Below, in pieces: positions 39,428-48,398 of a stretch of DNA of 64,000 nt. Each line of letters begins with the position of its first letter. Within the stretch, counting starts at the first letter, position 1. The notes under the pieces were generated by a model. That model saw nothing but the letters and a program-made list of their open reading frames with translations. It had not been told where the DNA came from and did not search any database. Position numbers and translations under genes: made by a program. This stretch comes from Cetobacterium sp050033475 (GTDB taxonomy: Bacteria; Fusobacteriota; Fusobacteriia; Fusobacteriales; Fusobacteriaceae): NCBI RefSeq assembly GCF_050033475.1, contig NZ_CP188319.1:496001-560000 (forward strand), written 5' to 3'.

Positions 39428-40159
39428 TTAATAGCCTATTTCAGATAAGTGAAGTCCATTGGGCTCTGCTACTATCTTTCCATAATGAACAGTGGGATTA
39501 TCAAGCATTTCTTTTAAATATGTTTCTCTTAATTTTCCAGAATATATTCCTAAAGTTATTCCTACTATTATTCTTATTTGAGATTTTAAAAAAGCATTTC
39601 CTTTTATATAAATTTTAATTGTGCTTTCATCTACTTTTGAAGCTTTAACCTTATAAATTTCTCTTATAGTTGTATTGCTACCACAATCGCTTAATCTGAA
39701 ATTATTAAAATCATGAATACCAATTAAAGGCTCTAATATTTTATTTATTTTTTCTAAGTCTAAATCCTCCTCATAATATGTTGCATATCTACTATTAAAA
39801 GGATTTCTATCTTTAGTTATATAATATTCATAGGATCTATAGGCTGCTGAAAATCTACTACTGAAATCTAAGGAAACTTCCTCTACTTTTTTTATTACTA
39901 TATCTCTAGGTAAAAGAGAATTTAAAATTTTATTTAATTTTTCTATAGGAATTTTAGTCTCTGTTATAAAATTTGAATATTGTTCCTTAGCATGAACTCC
40001 TCTATCAGTTCTACCAGCAGATACTAAATTTATGTTCTCTTTCGTTATTACTTTTAATGCTTTCTCAATTTCCCCTTGGACAGTTCTTAATCCTGGTTGT
40101 CTTTGAAATCCAAAAAATTCGCTACCATCATATTGGTATGAGATTCTTATATTTTTCAT
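39428..40159 (-). CDS. truA: tRNA pseudouridine(38-40) synthase
   Basis: A 243-residue TruA: catalytic aspartate D52 in SAGRTDRGVHA, the start RISYQYDGSEFFGFQRQPG, and the later RSYEYYI and FLKSQIRIIVG segments. It isomerises uridines 38-40 in the tRNA anticodon arm. Start at 40159, 5 bases after AAGGGG, rather than a GTG two codons earlier. The tRNA cluster terminator lies just upstream. Confidence 0.96.
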   Translation of the reverse strand: MKNIRISYQYDGSEFFGFQRQPGLRTVQGEIEKALKVITKENINLVSAGRTDRGVHAKEQYSNFITETKIPIEKLNKILNSLLPRDIVIKKVEEVSLDFSSRFSAAYRSYEYYITKDRNPFNSRYATYYEEDLDLEKINKILEPLIGIHDFNNFRLSDCGSNTTIREIYKVKASKVDESTIKIYIKGNAFLKSQIRIIVGITLGIYSGKLRETYLKEMLDNPTVHYGKIVAEPNGLHLSEIGY

Positions 40160-40181
40160 AAGCACCCCTTTCTTTGATTAT

Positions 40182-40211
40182 AAAAAAAAAGGGTTCTAGT
40201 AGAACCCTTTA
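40182..40211 (-). terminator. terminator of the six-tRNA cluster
   Basis: AAAGGGTTCTA / TAGAACCCTTT-type stem running on the minus strand into a stretch of nine T. Confidence 0.88.
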
Positions 40212-40223
40212 TTGTCATAAAAG

Positions 40224-40307
40224 TGGTGCGAGAGGAGGGACTTGAACCCTCACGTCTAGGACGCCAGATCCTAAGTCTGGTGCGTCTGCCAATTCCGCCA
40301 CCCTCGC
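40224..40307 (-). tRNA. tRNA-Leu (anticodon TAG)
   Basis: An 84-base tRNA with a long variable arm (CGTCCTAGACG) typical of leucine, anticodon loop ACTTAGGA, acceptor GCGAGGG, encoded CCA. Confidence 0.96.
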
Positions 40308-40310
40308 AAG

Positions 40311-40386
40311 TGGTGCGTCATACTGGGCTCGAACCAGTGACAACACGATTAAAAGTCGTGTGCTCTACCATCTGAGCTAATGACGC
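40311..40386 (-). tRNA. tRNA-Lys (anticodon TTT)
   Basis: A 76-base cloverleaf, acceptor GCGTCAT, anticodon loop CTTTTAA, encoded CCA. Confidence 0.96.
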
Positions 40387-40404
40387 ATCAATATAAAATT
40401 TAAA

Positions 40405-40481
40405 TGGGGTGAATGACGGGATTCGAACCCGCGACAACCAGTGCCACAAACTGGCGCTCTACCAACTGAACTACACTCACC
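40405..40481 (-). tRNA. tRNA-His (anticodon GTG)
   Basis: A cloverleaf with acceptor GTGAGTG/CATTCAC plus the extra G at -1 facing a C discriminator, the histidine identity pair. Anticodon loop TTGTGGC, encoded CCA. Confidence 0.96.
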
Positions 40482-40499
40482 ATATCACATAAAATAAAA

Positions 40500-40576
<77 letters not shown>

Positions 40577-40581
40577 ATTTT

Positions 40582-40657
<76 letters not shown>

Positions 40658-40662
40658 ATAGA

Positions 40663-40739
40663 TGGTCGGAATAGCAAGATTCGAACTTGCGGCCCCCTGC
40701 TCCCAAGGCAGGTGCGCTACCGGACTGCGCTATATTCCG
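40663..40739 (-). tRNA. tRNA-Pro (anticodon TGG)
   Basis: A 77-base cloverleaf, acceptor CGGAATA/TATTCCG, D arm AGCGCAGTCCGGTAGCGC, anticodon loop CTTGGGA, encoded CCA. First gene of the cluster. Confidence 0.96.
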
Positions 40740-40781
40740 ACATATTTAATTTTATTTTACTCGTCCCTCAGGACATTATTG

Positions 40782-40810
40782 ATTATAGCACCACCTTTAT
40801 TTTATGTCAA
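40782..40810 (-). promoter_or_regulatory. promoter of the Pro-Gly-Arg-His-Lys-Leu tRNA cluster
   Basis: Minus strand TTGACA, 17-base spacer ending GTGC, TATAAT: full consensus with extended -10. The transcript leader includes a small GTCC/GGAC hairpin. Confidence 0.9.
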
Positions 40811-40895
40811 TAGTTTTTTTTTATTTTTTTTTTGAGTTTAAAAATAAATTTTTATGCTAGAATATATCTACTTTTGACTTTAGAGGAGGATTTTA

Positions 40896-41540
40896 ATGTT
40901 TAATCAAAAAAAGAAAATTGCAACGGGAATACTTTGTTTAAGTTTATTCTCAGCTTGTTCTGGAGCTGAGGGAAGACAATTTAATCATAAAAGTAAAGGA
41001 ACTGCAGGAGGAGCTGCATTAGGTGCATTAATTGGACAGGCAATCGGAAAGGATACTAAGGGAACTCTTATTGGTGCCGGAATTGGAGCTCTTGCTGGAT
41101 TAGGTTGGGGAGCCTATAGAGACAAGCAAGAAGCTGAATTTAGAGCTAGACTTGCTAACTCTCAAGTACAGATACAAAATCAAGGTAATTATATTAATCT
41201 AAGTCTACCTGGAGGAGTTACTTTTTCTACCAATAGTTCTAATATTAATTATAACTTCCAAAAACCACTAAATTCTATTGCATATGTTTTAAATCAATAT
41301 CCTGAAACTAGAATTTTAATTGCTGGTTTTACTGACAATACTGGTTCTCCTAATTTCAATCAAAAATTATCAGCAGATAGAGCACACAGTGTTGCCAATT
41401 ACTTAATTTCTAAAGGAATTAGTCCTTCGAGAATAACTTATCAAGGATATGGTTCCTCTAATCCTATTGCTAATAATAATTCTGCCGCTGGCAGATCTCA
41501 GAATAGAAGAGTAGAAATTCAAATACATCCAGCATATTAA
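40896..41540 (+). CDS. OmpA-family outer-membrane lipoprotein
   Basis: A 214-residue lipoprotein. The signal peptide ends in a lipobox (LFSAC, acylated C21). A glycine-zipper segment (residues about 35-70, GTAGGAALGALIGQAIG and GAGIGALAGLGWG) may insert in membrane, and an OmpA C-terminal domain (residues about 105-212) contains GFTDNTGS, LSADRAHSVANYL and NRRVEI, the peptidoglycan-binding pattern. The layout matches YiaD-like proteins. It probably links the outer membrane to the cell wall. Single gene with its own terminator; AGAGGAGG precedes the ATG. Confidence 0.9.
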   Translation: MFNQKKKIATGILCLSLFSACSGAEGRQFNHKSKGTAGGAALGALIGQAIGKDTKGTLIGAGIGALAGLGWGAYRDKQEAEFRARLANSQVQIQNQGNYINLSLPGGVTFSTNSSNINYNFQKPLNSIAYVLNQYPETRILIAGFTDNTGSPNFNQKLSADRAHSVANYLISKGISPSRITYQGYGSSNPIANNNSAAGRSQNRRVEIQIHPAY

Positions 41541-41567
41541 AAAAGAGAAGCTTTCGCTTCTCTTTTT
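41541..41567. terminator. bidirectional terminator
   Basis: AAAAGAGAAGC-TTTC-GCTTCTCTTTT hairpin between the convergent OmpA-like gene and the gene at 41570. Confidence 0.88.
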
Positions 41568-41569
41568 AC

Positions 41570-42526
41570 TTATAAATAATATTCTATTACTCTTGGGTGC
41601 TCTTCCTTCATTCCTCTTAAAATAAATAATTTTTTTAATAATTTTTTACCATCTTTTTCTTCTAAAGGATAACCTAATTCTTTTAAAAGTTTAAAAGAAT
41701 AATAAGTATTTTTAAATATGGAATCTAAATCTCTATAAAATAATGATTGAATATCTTTTTCTTCTAAATATAAATAAGTAAATTTGTAGTTTTCTAAAAG
41801 TTTTGCTATATATAAATTATATTTTTTATTATTAAAATCCTCTTTAATATCATAATAATCATCTAAGTTTTGTAAGGCCATTCCTAAATAAAATAAACTT
41901 GCTGAATATTCTTTTAATTTATTTTTACACTGATCGCTTTCTAAAGTCATTGGTGCTAGAAGAGATAGTTCTAATAATTTCCCTCCTATATTGCTATGGA
42001 TTCTTTCTATAATATCATTTGAATTCATGTAAGGTTCTATCGTTTCATAGGTTCTTATATTTTCTCCATAAGCAATTTCATATATAAAATTAGTAATTTT
42101 TTTATTAACTAAAAAGTCCTTATCTCCTAGTTCATTTAAGGTTTGCGTTAATAATTTTTCACATAAAAGCATAATTAATGAATTTGAAACATAAGGATTT
42201 TCTAACCCTTTAATAGATATAATTCCTTTATTTTCTTTATCTAACATATTATCTACAGAAGTAACTATTTGTCCTAAGAAAAGTATTATTTTCCCATATT
42301 TTATAATTCTTTTTCTATCAATTTTCTCCTGCTGAAGTATACTTATCATCAGTAAGGTAAAAAAATTTTTTTTCATACTTTTATAAAAATTTTTACAATC
42401 CAAAGAAAGATCAACTTTAAAATTAAATTTTACTAAATCTTCGTTTAAGGATAATTCTATTTCCTGTAGTATATTATTAGAAATTTTAAGTAATTTTAAT
42501 AATTTTAAATTTGTGAATTCTAACAT
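41570..42526 (-). CDS. divergent isoprenoid-synthase-fold protein (polyprenyl-synthetase-like)
   Basis: A 318-residue, all-helical, lysine- and leucine-rich protein. Two aspartate-rich segments sit where trans-prenyltransferases have theirs: SVDNMLDKENKG (residues about 90-101, first motif DNxxD) and ALQNLDDYYDIKED (residues about 217-230, second motif DDxxD). Between them is IGGKLLELSLLAP, like the GxxxxL segment of the family. The first motif has asparagine in place of the second aspartate. I infer a class I isoprenoid-synthase fold, perhaps with altered catalysis; no synthase partner or carotenoid/quinone gene is nearby. Function uncertain. Confidence 0.5.
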   Translation of the reverse strand: MLEFTNLKLLKLLKISNNILQEIELSLNEDLVKFNFKVDLSLDCKNFYKSMKKNFFTLLMISILQQEKIDRKRIIKYGKIILFLGQIVTSVDNMLDKENKGIISIKGLENPYVSNSLIMLLCEKLLTQTLNELGDKDFLVNKKITNFIYEIAYGENIRTYETIEPYMNSNDIIERIHSNIGGKLLELSLLAPMTLESDQCKNKLKEYSASLFYLGMALQNLDDYYDIKEDFNNKKYNLYIAKLLENYKFTYLYLEEKDIQSLFYRDLDSIFKNTYYSFKLLKELGYPLEEKDGKKLLKKLFILRGMKEEHPRVIEYYL

Positions 42527-42607
42527 AGGCCCCCCCCTGTGTTAAATAATCATTTTATTGTATATTAGCTCTATTTTATTTTTTCCTTTTAAATTTTAAG
42601 GAGGATT

Positions 42608-43033
42608 ATGAAAAAGATTATATTATTTATAATTTTAAATACCTTTGTTTTGGCAACGCCTTTAAAAGATGGGAAATATTCCGTTCGAACTGAGAAAAGT
42701 TTTTGGTTTTGGTACCCATATACTTCTGTTATTATAAGAAATGGTGAAATTGTAGAAGCCTATCATGATCGTATAAAATTAGACGGCAGAAAAGCTTCTG
42801 AAAATGATAAATATAATAGCTCTATGATGCGTTCAAGTAAAACAAATCCAAAAATTTATTCCAAAGCTATTCCTGAAGAATTTTTTAATAAAAATAAAGA
42901 TTTAAATAAAATGGATAATATTGCTGGAGCAACAGACTCAGTTCAAAATTTTAAAAGTCAGATTAAATTTTTAATTCATAAGGCTGAAACTGAAGGACCT
43001 GGTAACTATATTATGTCTGAAAATCAACTATAA
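42608..43033 (+). CDS. exported FMN-binding-domain protein
   Basis: A 141-residue protein with a cleavable signal peptide (residues 1-17, ending LATP). The mature part has DGKYSV, the NGEIVEAYHDRI strand pair typical of FMN_bind domains, and IAGATDSVQNF near residue 105, which fits the [S/T/A]GAT-x-S flavinylation motif where ApbE attaches FMN through the threonine. It resembles the small secreted FMN-binding proteins of anaerobic gut bacteria. It converges with a second FMN-binding gene across a shared terminator. Electron partner unknown. Confidence 0.72.
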   Translation: MKKIILFIILNTFVLATPLKDGKYSVRTEKSFWFWYPYTSVIIRNGEIVEAYHDRIKLDGRKASENDKYNSSMMRSSKTNPKIYSKAIPEEFFNKNKDLNKMDNIAGATDSVQNFKSQIKFLIHKAETEGPGNYIMSENQL

Positions 43034-43068
43034 AAAAGGGACTGTTGATAGAATTTATCAACAGTCCC
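43032..43068. terminator. bidirectional terminator between two FMN-binding genes
   Basis: A perfect 13-pair stem (43038-43050 with 43056-43068), loop 5 bases, followed on the minus strand by six T. Stops the yibE-nucleotidase-FMN operon and also the plus-strand gene. Confidence 0.88.
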
Positions 43069-43082
43069 TAGAACTATATTTT

Positions 43083-43442
43083 TTATTTTATTTTTGATAT
43101 AACATCCTTAAGGGCATCTTTATATCCTTCTGAAGTATATGTAGCACCTGAAACACCGTGTATATCCGCACTTTGCTTTGATAAAGTTTGAGCTTTAAGT
43201 TCTTCAATGGCTGGACCTGCTATTGCTGGTGTATCATTGTGTTTTGCATCTATTTTTAATATTCTTATCTCATTATTTTTATTTTTCTTGGCTTGGATAG
43301 TTAATTCTATTGAATCATTATACCCTTCTCCTGTTCCTGTATAAACAGTATAATCAGGTACCATATTTTTATATATTATTCCTCCTAAACCAATTAAAAT
43401 AAAAATTCCTAAAATATATTTTCTAAGGTTTTCCTTTACCAT
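43083..43442 (-). CDS. membrane-anchored FMN-binding-domain protein
   Basis: A 119-residue protein with an N-terminal membrane anchor (residues 8-26) and one FMN_bind domain. GVSGATYTSEGYKDAL near residues 96-111 is a textbook flavinylation motif (SGATxT), with FMN expected on the threonine, and AGPAIEELKAQTLSKQS is the usual preceding segment. The domain should face outside the cytoplasm. It is the last gene of the operon with the two 5'-nucleotidase lipoproteins, 16 bases downstream of the second. Confidence 0.85.
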   Translation of the reverse strand: MVKENLRKYILGIFILIGLGGIIYKNMVPDYTVYTGTGEGYNDSIELTIQAKKNKNNEIRILKIDAKHNDTPAIAGPAIEELKAQTLSKQSADIHGVSGATYTSEGYKDALKDVISKIK

Positions 43443-43457
43443 TGAACGCCCTCCAAA

Positions 43458-45257
43458 TTATTTTACAGGATTTAATCTTCTTTCAAGATTTTTTCTATTA
43501 TTTGAAATTCCTATTTTTTCAATATATTCTATTAAAATTTCATCTAAACCTTGATAATGTCCTATTTCTTTTCCATCTTTTAAAGATCTATATCCATCTC
43601 CACCTGCAGCCATAAAATCATTAGTAGCTACTAAATAAGTTTTATTAGGATTTAATTTTTCTCCTTTTATTAAAACTTCTAATACTTTTTGACCTTCTGG
43701 TTTTTTAGGGTCAAATTTAACTACTAATCCAGATACTTGAGCCATTCCTCCTAAGGATTCTGGATAAGCTCTCAATCCATGTTCTAAAGCTTCCTTCACT
43801 TGAGAACCTTTCAGTTCTTTTGTTATTACATAATTTCCAAAAGGTAATACAGCTATTATGTCTCCCTTTGTTATTTTTCCTGGATTTATAGAAGTTCTTA
43901 TGCCACCACCATTTGTTATTGCTATATCTGCTCCTGTTTTCCATCTCATTGCATCTGTTATAAGCTGAGCTAAATTGCTCTCTCCAGTTCTTACAATTTC
44001 TCTAGAACCTTCTAATTTGAAATTACTCTGACCAACTACAACTTCTGTAATTGCTTTTTGTTCCATTTCTATTCTATTTATTACAGATTTAACTCTTGAA
44101 TCTTCAGGAACTTCATTTATTCTAACTTTATTATTCTCTTCAACAGGTTTTGTAACTTCTTTCATTACAGGAACTTTAAATACATCACCAATTTCAATGG
44201 AATTTGGATTTTTAACTTGGCTATTATATTTTAAAATTTCCTCCAATGGAATAGAATATTTTCTTGAAACCTTCATTAAAGTATCCCCAGGTTTTATTAT
44301 ATAATTTTCTGGAACTATTTCTTTTCTTGTTTTTGTAAAAGTAGCTTTAGAACCAACTTCTTGTCCTAAAATCTCATCCTTAGTCATCAGCTTATAATCT
44401 ATTGCTAAGGCTCCTTTTTTTAAGATATCAAAATCTACTTTAACTATACCAACATTCTTACTATATTCACCTGTTTGAACAATAGTAACTCCATTTACTA
44501 CCTTTTTTTCATAAAGTGGTGTATGACTGTGACCATCTATAATTATATTTATTTCAGGAACAGCCTCTGCTACTCCAATACTTTGATATTTTTTATCTGT
44601 ACTAGAGTCCTCTCCTAAATGAGCCACAACAACTATAAATTTAACTTTCTCTTTTTGTAATTTCTTAACTATGTTTTTAGCAGCTATAATAGGATCTATA
44701 AACTCAATGTTTTCTACATTTTTAGGATTTGTTTTAAAGTAAGTTTCTGGTGTAGAAAGACCAAAGAATCCAACTTTAATACCATTTATCACTTGAATAT
44801 CATATTCTTGTCCTATTGTTTTTCCAGTCTTTTTATCTATTACATTAGAACCTAAAGCTTTAAAATTTGCTTTTGGTAGTAATTCTTGTAATCTTTTAGA
44901 TCCGTAGTTAAAGTCATGATTTCCCAAGGCCATATAATCTAATCCAGCAGCATTTAAAACTTCTATCATAGATTCTCCTTTATTTAAAGTAGCAAAGGTT
45001 GTTCCATGGATAGTATCTCCACCATCCATCATTATTACTTTTCCATTTTTAGGATTTTTTTCTAAGTTTTTAGCTATGGTTGCTACTCTTCCATAACCTA
45101 CTCCATCATACTTACCTTCCTTTGCTCTGCCATGAACATCATTTACATGAACTATTGTAAGTTCATAGTCCTTTTCTACCTTTTTTTCAACTGATGAACA
45201 TCCAGTAACTGCAAGTAATAATCCCAATATCCCTAATACTTTAACACTTTTATTCAT
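43458..45257 (-). CDS. 5'-nucleotidase/UshA-family lipoprotein with an internal LysM domain
   Basis: A 599-residue lipoprotein (lipobox AVTGC, C20). The metallophosphatase domain (residues about 32-285) has DVHGR, GDTIHG, GNHDFNYG and GHSHTP. The 5'-nucleotidase C-terminal domain (residues about 400-590) has NGGGIR and the substrate stack region. Between them, at about residues 313-362, is a LysM domain (YIIKPGDTLMKVSRKYSI... IGDVFKVPV) that should bind peptidoglycan. It would hydrolyse nucleotides or UDP-sugars outside the cytoplasm. Placed between a second nucleotidase and an FMN-binding protein. Confidence 0.9.
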   Translation of the reverse strand: MNKSVKVLGILGLLLAVTGCSSVEKKVEKDYELTIVHVNDVHGRAKEGKYDGVGYGRVATIAKNLEKNPKNGKVIMMDGGDTIHGTTFATLNKGESMIEVLNAAGLDYMALGNHDFNYGSKRLQELLPKANFKALGSNVIDKKTGKTIGQEYDIQVINGIKVGFFGLSTPETYFKTNPKNVENIEFIDPIIAAKNIVKKLQKEKVKFIVVVAHLGEDSSTDKKYQSIGVAEAVPEINIIIDGHSHTPLYEKKVVNGVTIVQTGEYSKNVGIVKVDFDILKKGALAIDYKLMTKDEILGQEVGSKATFTKTRKEIVPENYIIKPGDTLMKVSRKYSIPLEEILKYNSQVKNPNSIEIGDVFKVPVMKEVTKPVEENNKVRINEVPEDSRVKSVINRIEMEQKAITEVVVGQSNFKLEGSREIVRTGESNLAQLITDAMRWKTGADIAITNGGGIRTSINPGKITKGDIIAVLPFGNYVITKELKGSQVKEALEHGLRAYPESLGGMAQVSGLVVKFDPKKPEGQKVLEVLIKGEKLNPNKTYLVATNDFMAAGGDGYRSLKDGKEIGHYQGLDEILIEYIEKIGISNNRKNLERRLNPVK

Positions 45258-45273
45258 AGTTTCCCCCTGCTAT

Positions 45274-47193
45274 TTATTTCTTAACATCATTTACATTTAT
45301 AGATTTAACATTTAATGTTCTTCCATCTGCAGATTTTGGTATTTTTATTTCTCCTGTTTTAATCATTTCAATAACTGCTTCTTTTCCAGGAATGTTTTCT
45401 TCTAATCCTACGATTGACCAGTTATTATCAACTTTTGGAGATAATTTTCCGTTTAATTGAGTTTTTACATAATCAATGATTAAATCTCTTACTCTTCCAC
45501 CATCTTGTAATTCTTCATAAGAATCATAATACTTATCTTCTGGTTTTATTAATCCTAGATTTTGTAATGTTCCAAATCTATAATTATTAACAGCTAATTT
45601 GTAAACTTTATTTGGATCTAAAGGTTGTCCATCTATTGTAACATTTTTTACTCTATGTCCTGGTTCTTGAGTTAAATCGATTTGATAATTGATTCCATCA
45701 AACATATCATAATTGTATCCTCTTACTTTTTCATTGAAAGATATTGTTACATCTCCAGGTTTTACACTATTATAATAGTTTGCTGACCATTCCATAAATT
45801 TCAATAAATTAGCCCCTGTTATATTTACTCCCATTAAAGTATTTGTATACTTATAAATAAATGCAACATCTTTCTTCTTAAAATCTCCTGGCTTTAAGTT
45901 TGATTCTGCATTAAATATAGCTGCTGTTGAAACATCTGCCTTTGCATAATACTTTTGAACATCATTTATCAATTGGACAATTGCTGTATCTTCCATTTGA
46001 GATGTTGGCATTGTTGTTACTTTATCCTCTCCTGTAATATAGTCTACTCTTGGGATAAATACTTCTGTAACTTCTCCTATTACCTCATTAGAATTCGCTA
46101 TTGATTTCTCATGAACATCTTTAAATTTATCTAATATTGCCTTATCAGCTTCTACATCCTTACTTTCGATGTTTTTAGCCTCAACGCTATCAACTACCCA
46201 TTTTCCATTTTCTTTTTTTACTTTAATTTCTCCATTTGAAACTCCCCAACCATATGCTCCAGGCTCTAATACCAATGTATTATTTACCTCTGTAACATAT
46301 CTAGCATGCTCATGTCCTGCAAAGATTATATTAAATTGAGGGAATTTTTCAGCTATATCAAATGCTCCTGTAGCACCATATTCATCTTTTCTTCCTAAGT
46401 GAACTGCTCCTACTAACACATCATATTTTCCTTCTAAATCTTTAATTGTTCTTTCCACAGCAGGAGCTGGATCTTCAAATTTTAATCCTTTAAAATGTTC
46501 TGGAGCTGAAGCTTCCCACATAGGCACATGAGGAGGAATTATTCCTACCACAGCTACTTTAACTCCCTCTATATCAAAAATTTGATAAGGTAATACAAAA
46601 TGAGAATCATCTGCTTCATTTTTTATATTAGCATTTACTACTGATCCTTTAAAATTATTTATATTTCTATTAATAAATTCTCTTTCAAAGTTAAACTCAT
46701 GATTTCCTAAAACCCATACATCATAGTTCATTTCATTCATTGCCTCTACCATTGGGTGAGTTTCTAAATGATTAAATAATTCAGCACTGTTATCTTGTAC
46801 TGTATCTCCTATATCTATTAAAACAAGGTTAGGATTTTCTGCTCTTAATTTCTTTACAATTGTATTAGTCTTTGCAAATCCCGCACTTTTATCTTCTGAA
46901 TCTATTGCATACTCATAAGGATATATTCTTCCGTGAACATCTGAAGTTGCAGCAAATGATAGTGTTACTTCATCTTTTCCAGGCTCACCTTTTTTTATAA
47001 TCTTATGGTCTAATTTAACTTGTGTTTCCTTATATTCCTTTGCATTATCTGTGGTAGTTACTGTTTCAGTTTTAGCAACTTTATTTTCTTCTACTTCCTT
47101 AGCTGGTGCCTTTGTCTCCCCGCATCCAACTAATAGCATAGCCATCAATAATCCACCTAGGAAAAATTTCCCTTTTTTCATTTCACTCTTCAT
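45274..47193 (-). CDS. 5'-nucleotidase / 2',3'-cyclic-nucleotide phosphodiesterase family lipoprotein
   Basis: A 639-residue lipoprotein (lipobox LLVGC, C24). A linker of about 50 residues is followed by a metallophosphatase domain with SDVHGRIY, GDTVQDN, GNHEFNFE and GHEHARY, then a C-terminal 5_nucleotid_C domain (ITGANLLKFMEWSANYYN, YKLAVNNYRF) resembling CpdB/YfkN. It probably releases phosphate and nucleosides from external nucleotides. The ATG at 47193 overlaps the yibE stop (ATGA); a second ATG at 47181 gives an equally good signal peptide. Confidence 0.87.
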   Translation of the reverse strand: MKSEMKKGKFFLGGLLMAMLLVGCGETKAPAKEVEENKVAKTETVTTTDNAKEYKETQVKLDHKIIKKGEPGKDEVTLSFAATSDVHGRIYPYEYAIDSEDKSAGFAKTNTIVKKLRAENPNLVLIDIGDTVQDNSAELFNHLETHPMVEAMNEMNYDVWVLGNHEFNFEREFINRNINNFKGSVVNANIKNEADDSHFVLPYQIFDIEGVKVAVVGIIPPHVPMWEASAPEHFKGLKFEDPAPAVERTIKDLEGKYDVLVGAVHLGRKDEYGATGAFDIAEKFPQFNIIFAGHEHARYVTEVNNTLVLEPGAYGWGVSNGEIKVKKENGKWVVDSVEAKNIESKDVEADKAILDKFKDVHEKSIANSNEVIGEVTEVFIPRVDYITGEDKVTTMPTSQMEDTAIVQLINDVQKYYAKADVSTAAIFNAESNLKPGDFKKKDVAFIYKYTNTLMGVNITGANLLKFMEWSANYYNSVKPGDVTISFNEKVRGYNYDMFDGINYQIDLTQEPGHRVKNVTIDGQPLDPNKVYKLAVNNYRFGTLQNLGLIKPEDKYYDSYEELQDGGRVRDLIIDYVKTQLNGKLSPKVDNNWSIVGLEENIPGKEAVIEMIKTGEIKIPKSADGRTLNVKSINVNDVKK

Positions 47194-48317
47194 CTCCCTT
47201 TTTTTTCTCTATTTATAAGTAATATAGATATAGCTCCAGTCAATGGTACCGTTGCTATTATGCCAATACTTCCAGCTAGAGCATTTACTATTTCTATTAC
47301 AATGGTTGGGATATTTATAAATTGCGAGTATTCCATGTTATAGCCCCAAATCATCATCATAGTTGGTAAAGCTCCACCAGCAAAAGCTAAAATTAAAGTA
47401 TTTACCATGGTCCCCATTATATCTCTACCTATATTCATAGCTGATATAAATAATTGCTTTCCTGTTAACATAGGATTATTTTCATAAATTTCATTTACAG
47501 AAGAAGCTATTGACATTGAAACATCCATCACTGCTCCTAAGGATCCTATTAATATTGCTACAAATAATAATCCTTGAACTTGTAATTTATGTCCCTTTGC
47601 AATATAAAGAAGTTGTTCTCCCCCTTCCATATTTATCCCTGAAAGATTCATTATAATCCCTGCTATATAAGATATTGTTCCTGCCAATGTAATTCCAAAT
47701 ATTGCACCTATAATTGCTGAATAAGTTTTCCTCTCATATCCTCCTATAAGTAAGAAACTTACTAGAGTAATAATAGATGCCAAAAGGACTGCAAATGGTA
47801 TTGGATTTATACCTGAGAACATTATTGGTATCAATATATATATTATCACAGCTCCTGTAAAAATCAAAGATAAAATTGATTTAACTCCCTTCATTTTTCC
47901 CAAAATACAAACTAATAGTAGAAAAATGAAACTTAAACCATAAATATAATTTTCTCTTTTTTGATTGTATAACCACACATTTATTTTTCCATTTGTTTCT
48001 CTAATTGTAAAAATAGCTTTTAATCCTGGTTTTCCAAAGGTATTATGTAAACTACTTAAACTATTATAGACTTCAAAGGTTTCTCCCTTTTCTTTTCCAT
48101 CTAAAATTTTTACTTCTAAAAGTTGATTTCCTCTATATTTACCCTCTACCACGGGATCTTTCATTAAATCTTCCTTTAAAACTTTAACAATTTCTCCCGT
48201 TACAAACCTCTGATTAAAAACCTTTCCTCCCTTTAAATTAGCCGTATATTTAGGAGATAACCATGCCATTAATATTATGGCAATCACTACTAAAATCGAT
48301 AATAAATTTTTCTTCAT
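47190..48317 (-). CDS. YibE/F family membrane protein
   Basis: About 375 residues. One N-terminal membrane segment (residues 5-20), an extracytoplasmic domain of about 100 residues (GEIVKVLKEDL... GKINVWLYNQ), then seven or eight membrane segments with GAVMDVSMSIASSVNEI, the YibE/F signature. The function of the family is not established. Start at 48317 chosen because AAGGAG precedes it; the upstream ATG has no ribosome site. First gene of the operon with the two nucleotidases and the FMN-binding protein. Confidence 0.85.
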   Translation of the reverse strand: MKKNLLSILVVIAIILMAWLSPKYTANLKGGKVFNQRFVTGEIVKVLKEDLMKDPVVEGKYRGNQLLEVKILDGKEKGETFEVYNSLSSLHNTFGKPGLKAIFTIRETNGKINVWLYNQKRENYIYGLSFIFLLLVCILGKMKGVKSILSLIFTGAVIIYILIPIMFSGINPIPFAVLLASIITLVSFLLIGGYERKTYSAIIGAIFGITLAGTISYIAGIIMNLSGINMEGGEQLLYIAKGHKLQVQGLLFVAILIGSLGAVMDVSMSIASSVNEIYENNPMLTGKQLFISAMNIGRDIMGTMVNTLILAFAGGALPTMMMIWGYNMEYSQFINIPTIVIEIVNALAGSIGIIATVPLTGAISILLINREKKGR

Positions 48318-48352
48318 TTCTTTGTACTCCTTAAGCATTATGTTTTATAAAT

Positions 48353-48379
48353 AAAAAAGAAGGGTATCATCTACCCTTC
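48353..48379 (-). terminator. terminator after pgk
   Basis: GAAGGGTA and TACCCTTC (8 pairs, 5-base loop) run on the minus strand into TTTTTTATT. Confidence 0.87.
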
Positions 48380-48398
48380 CAATATTATATAATTTTTT

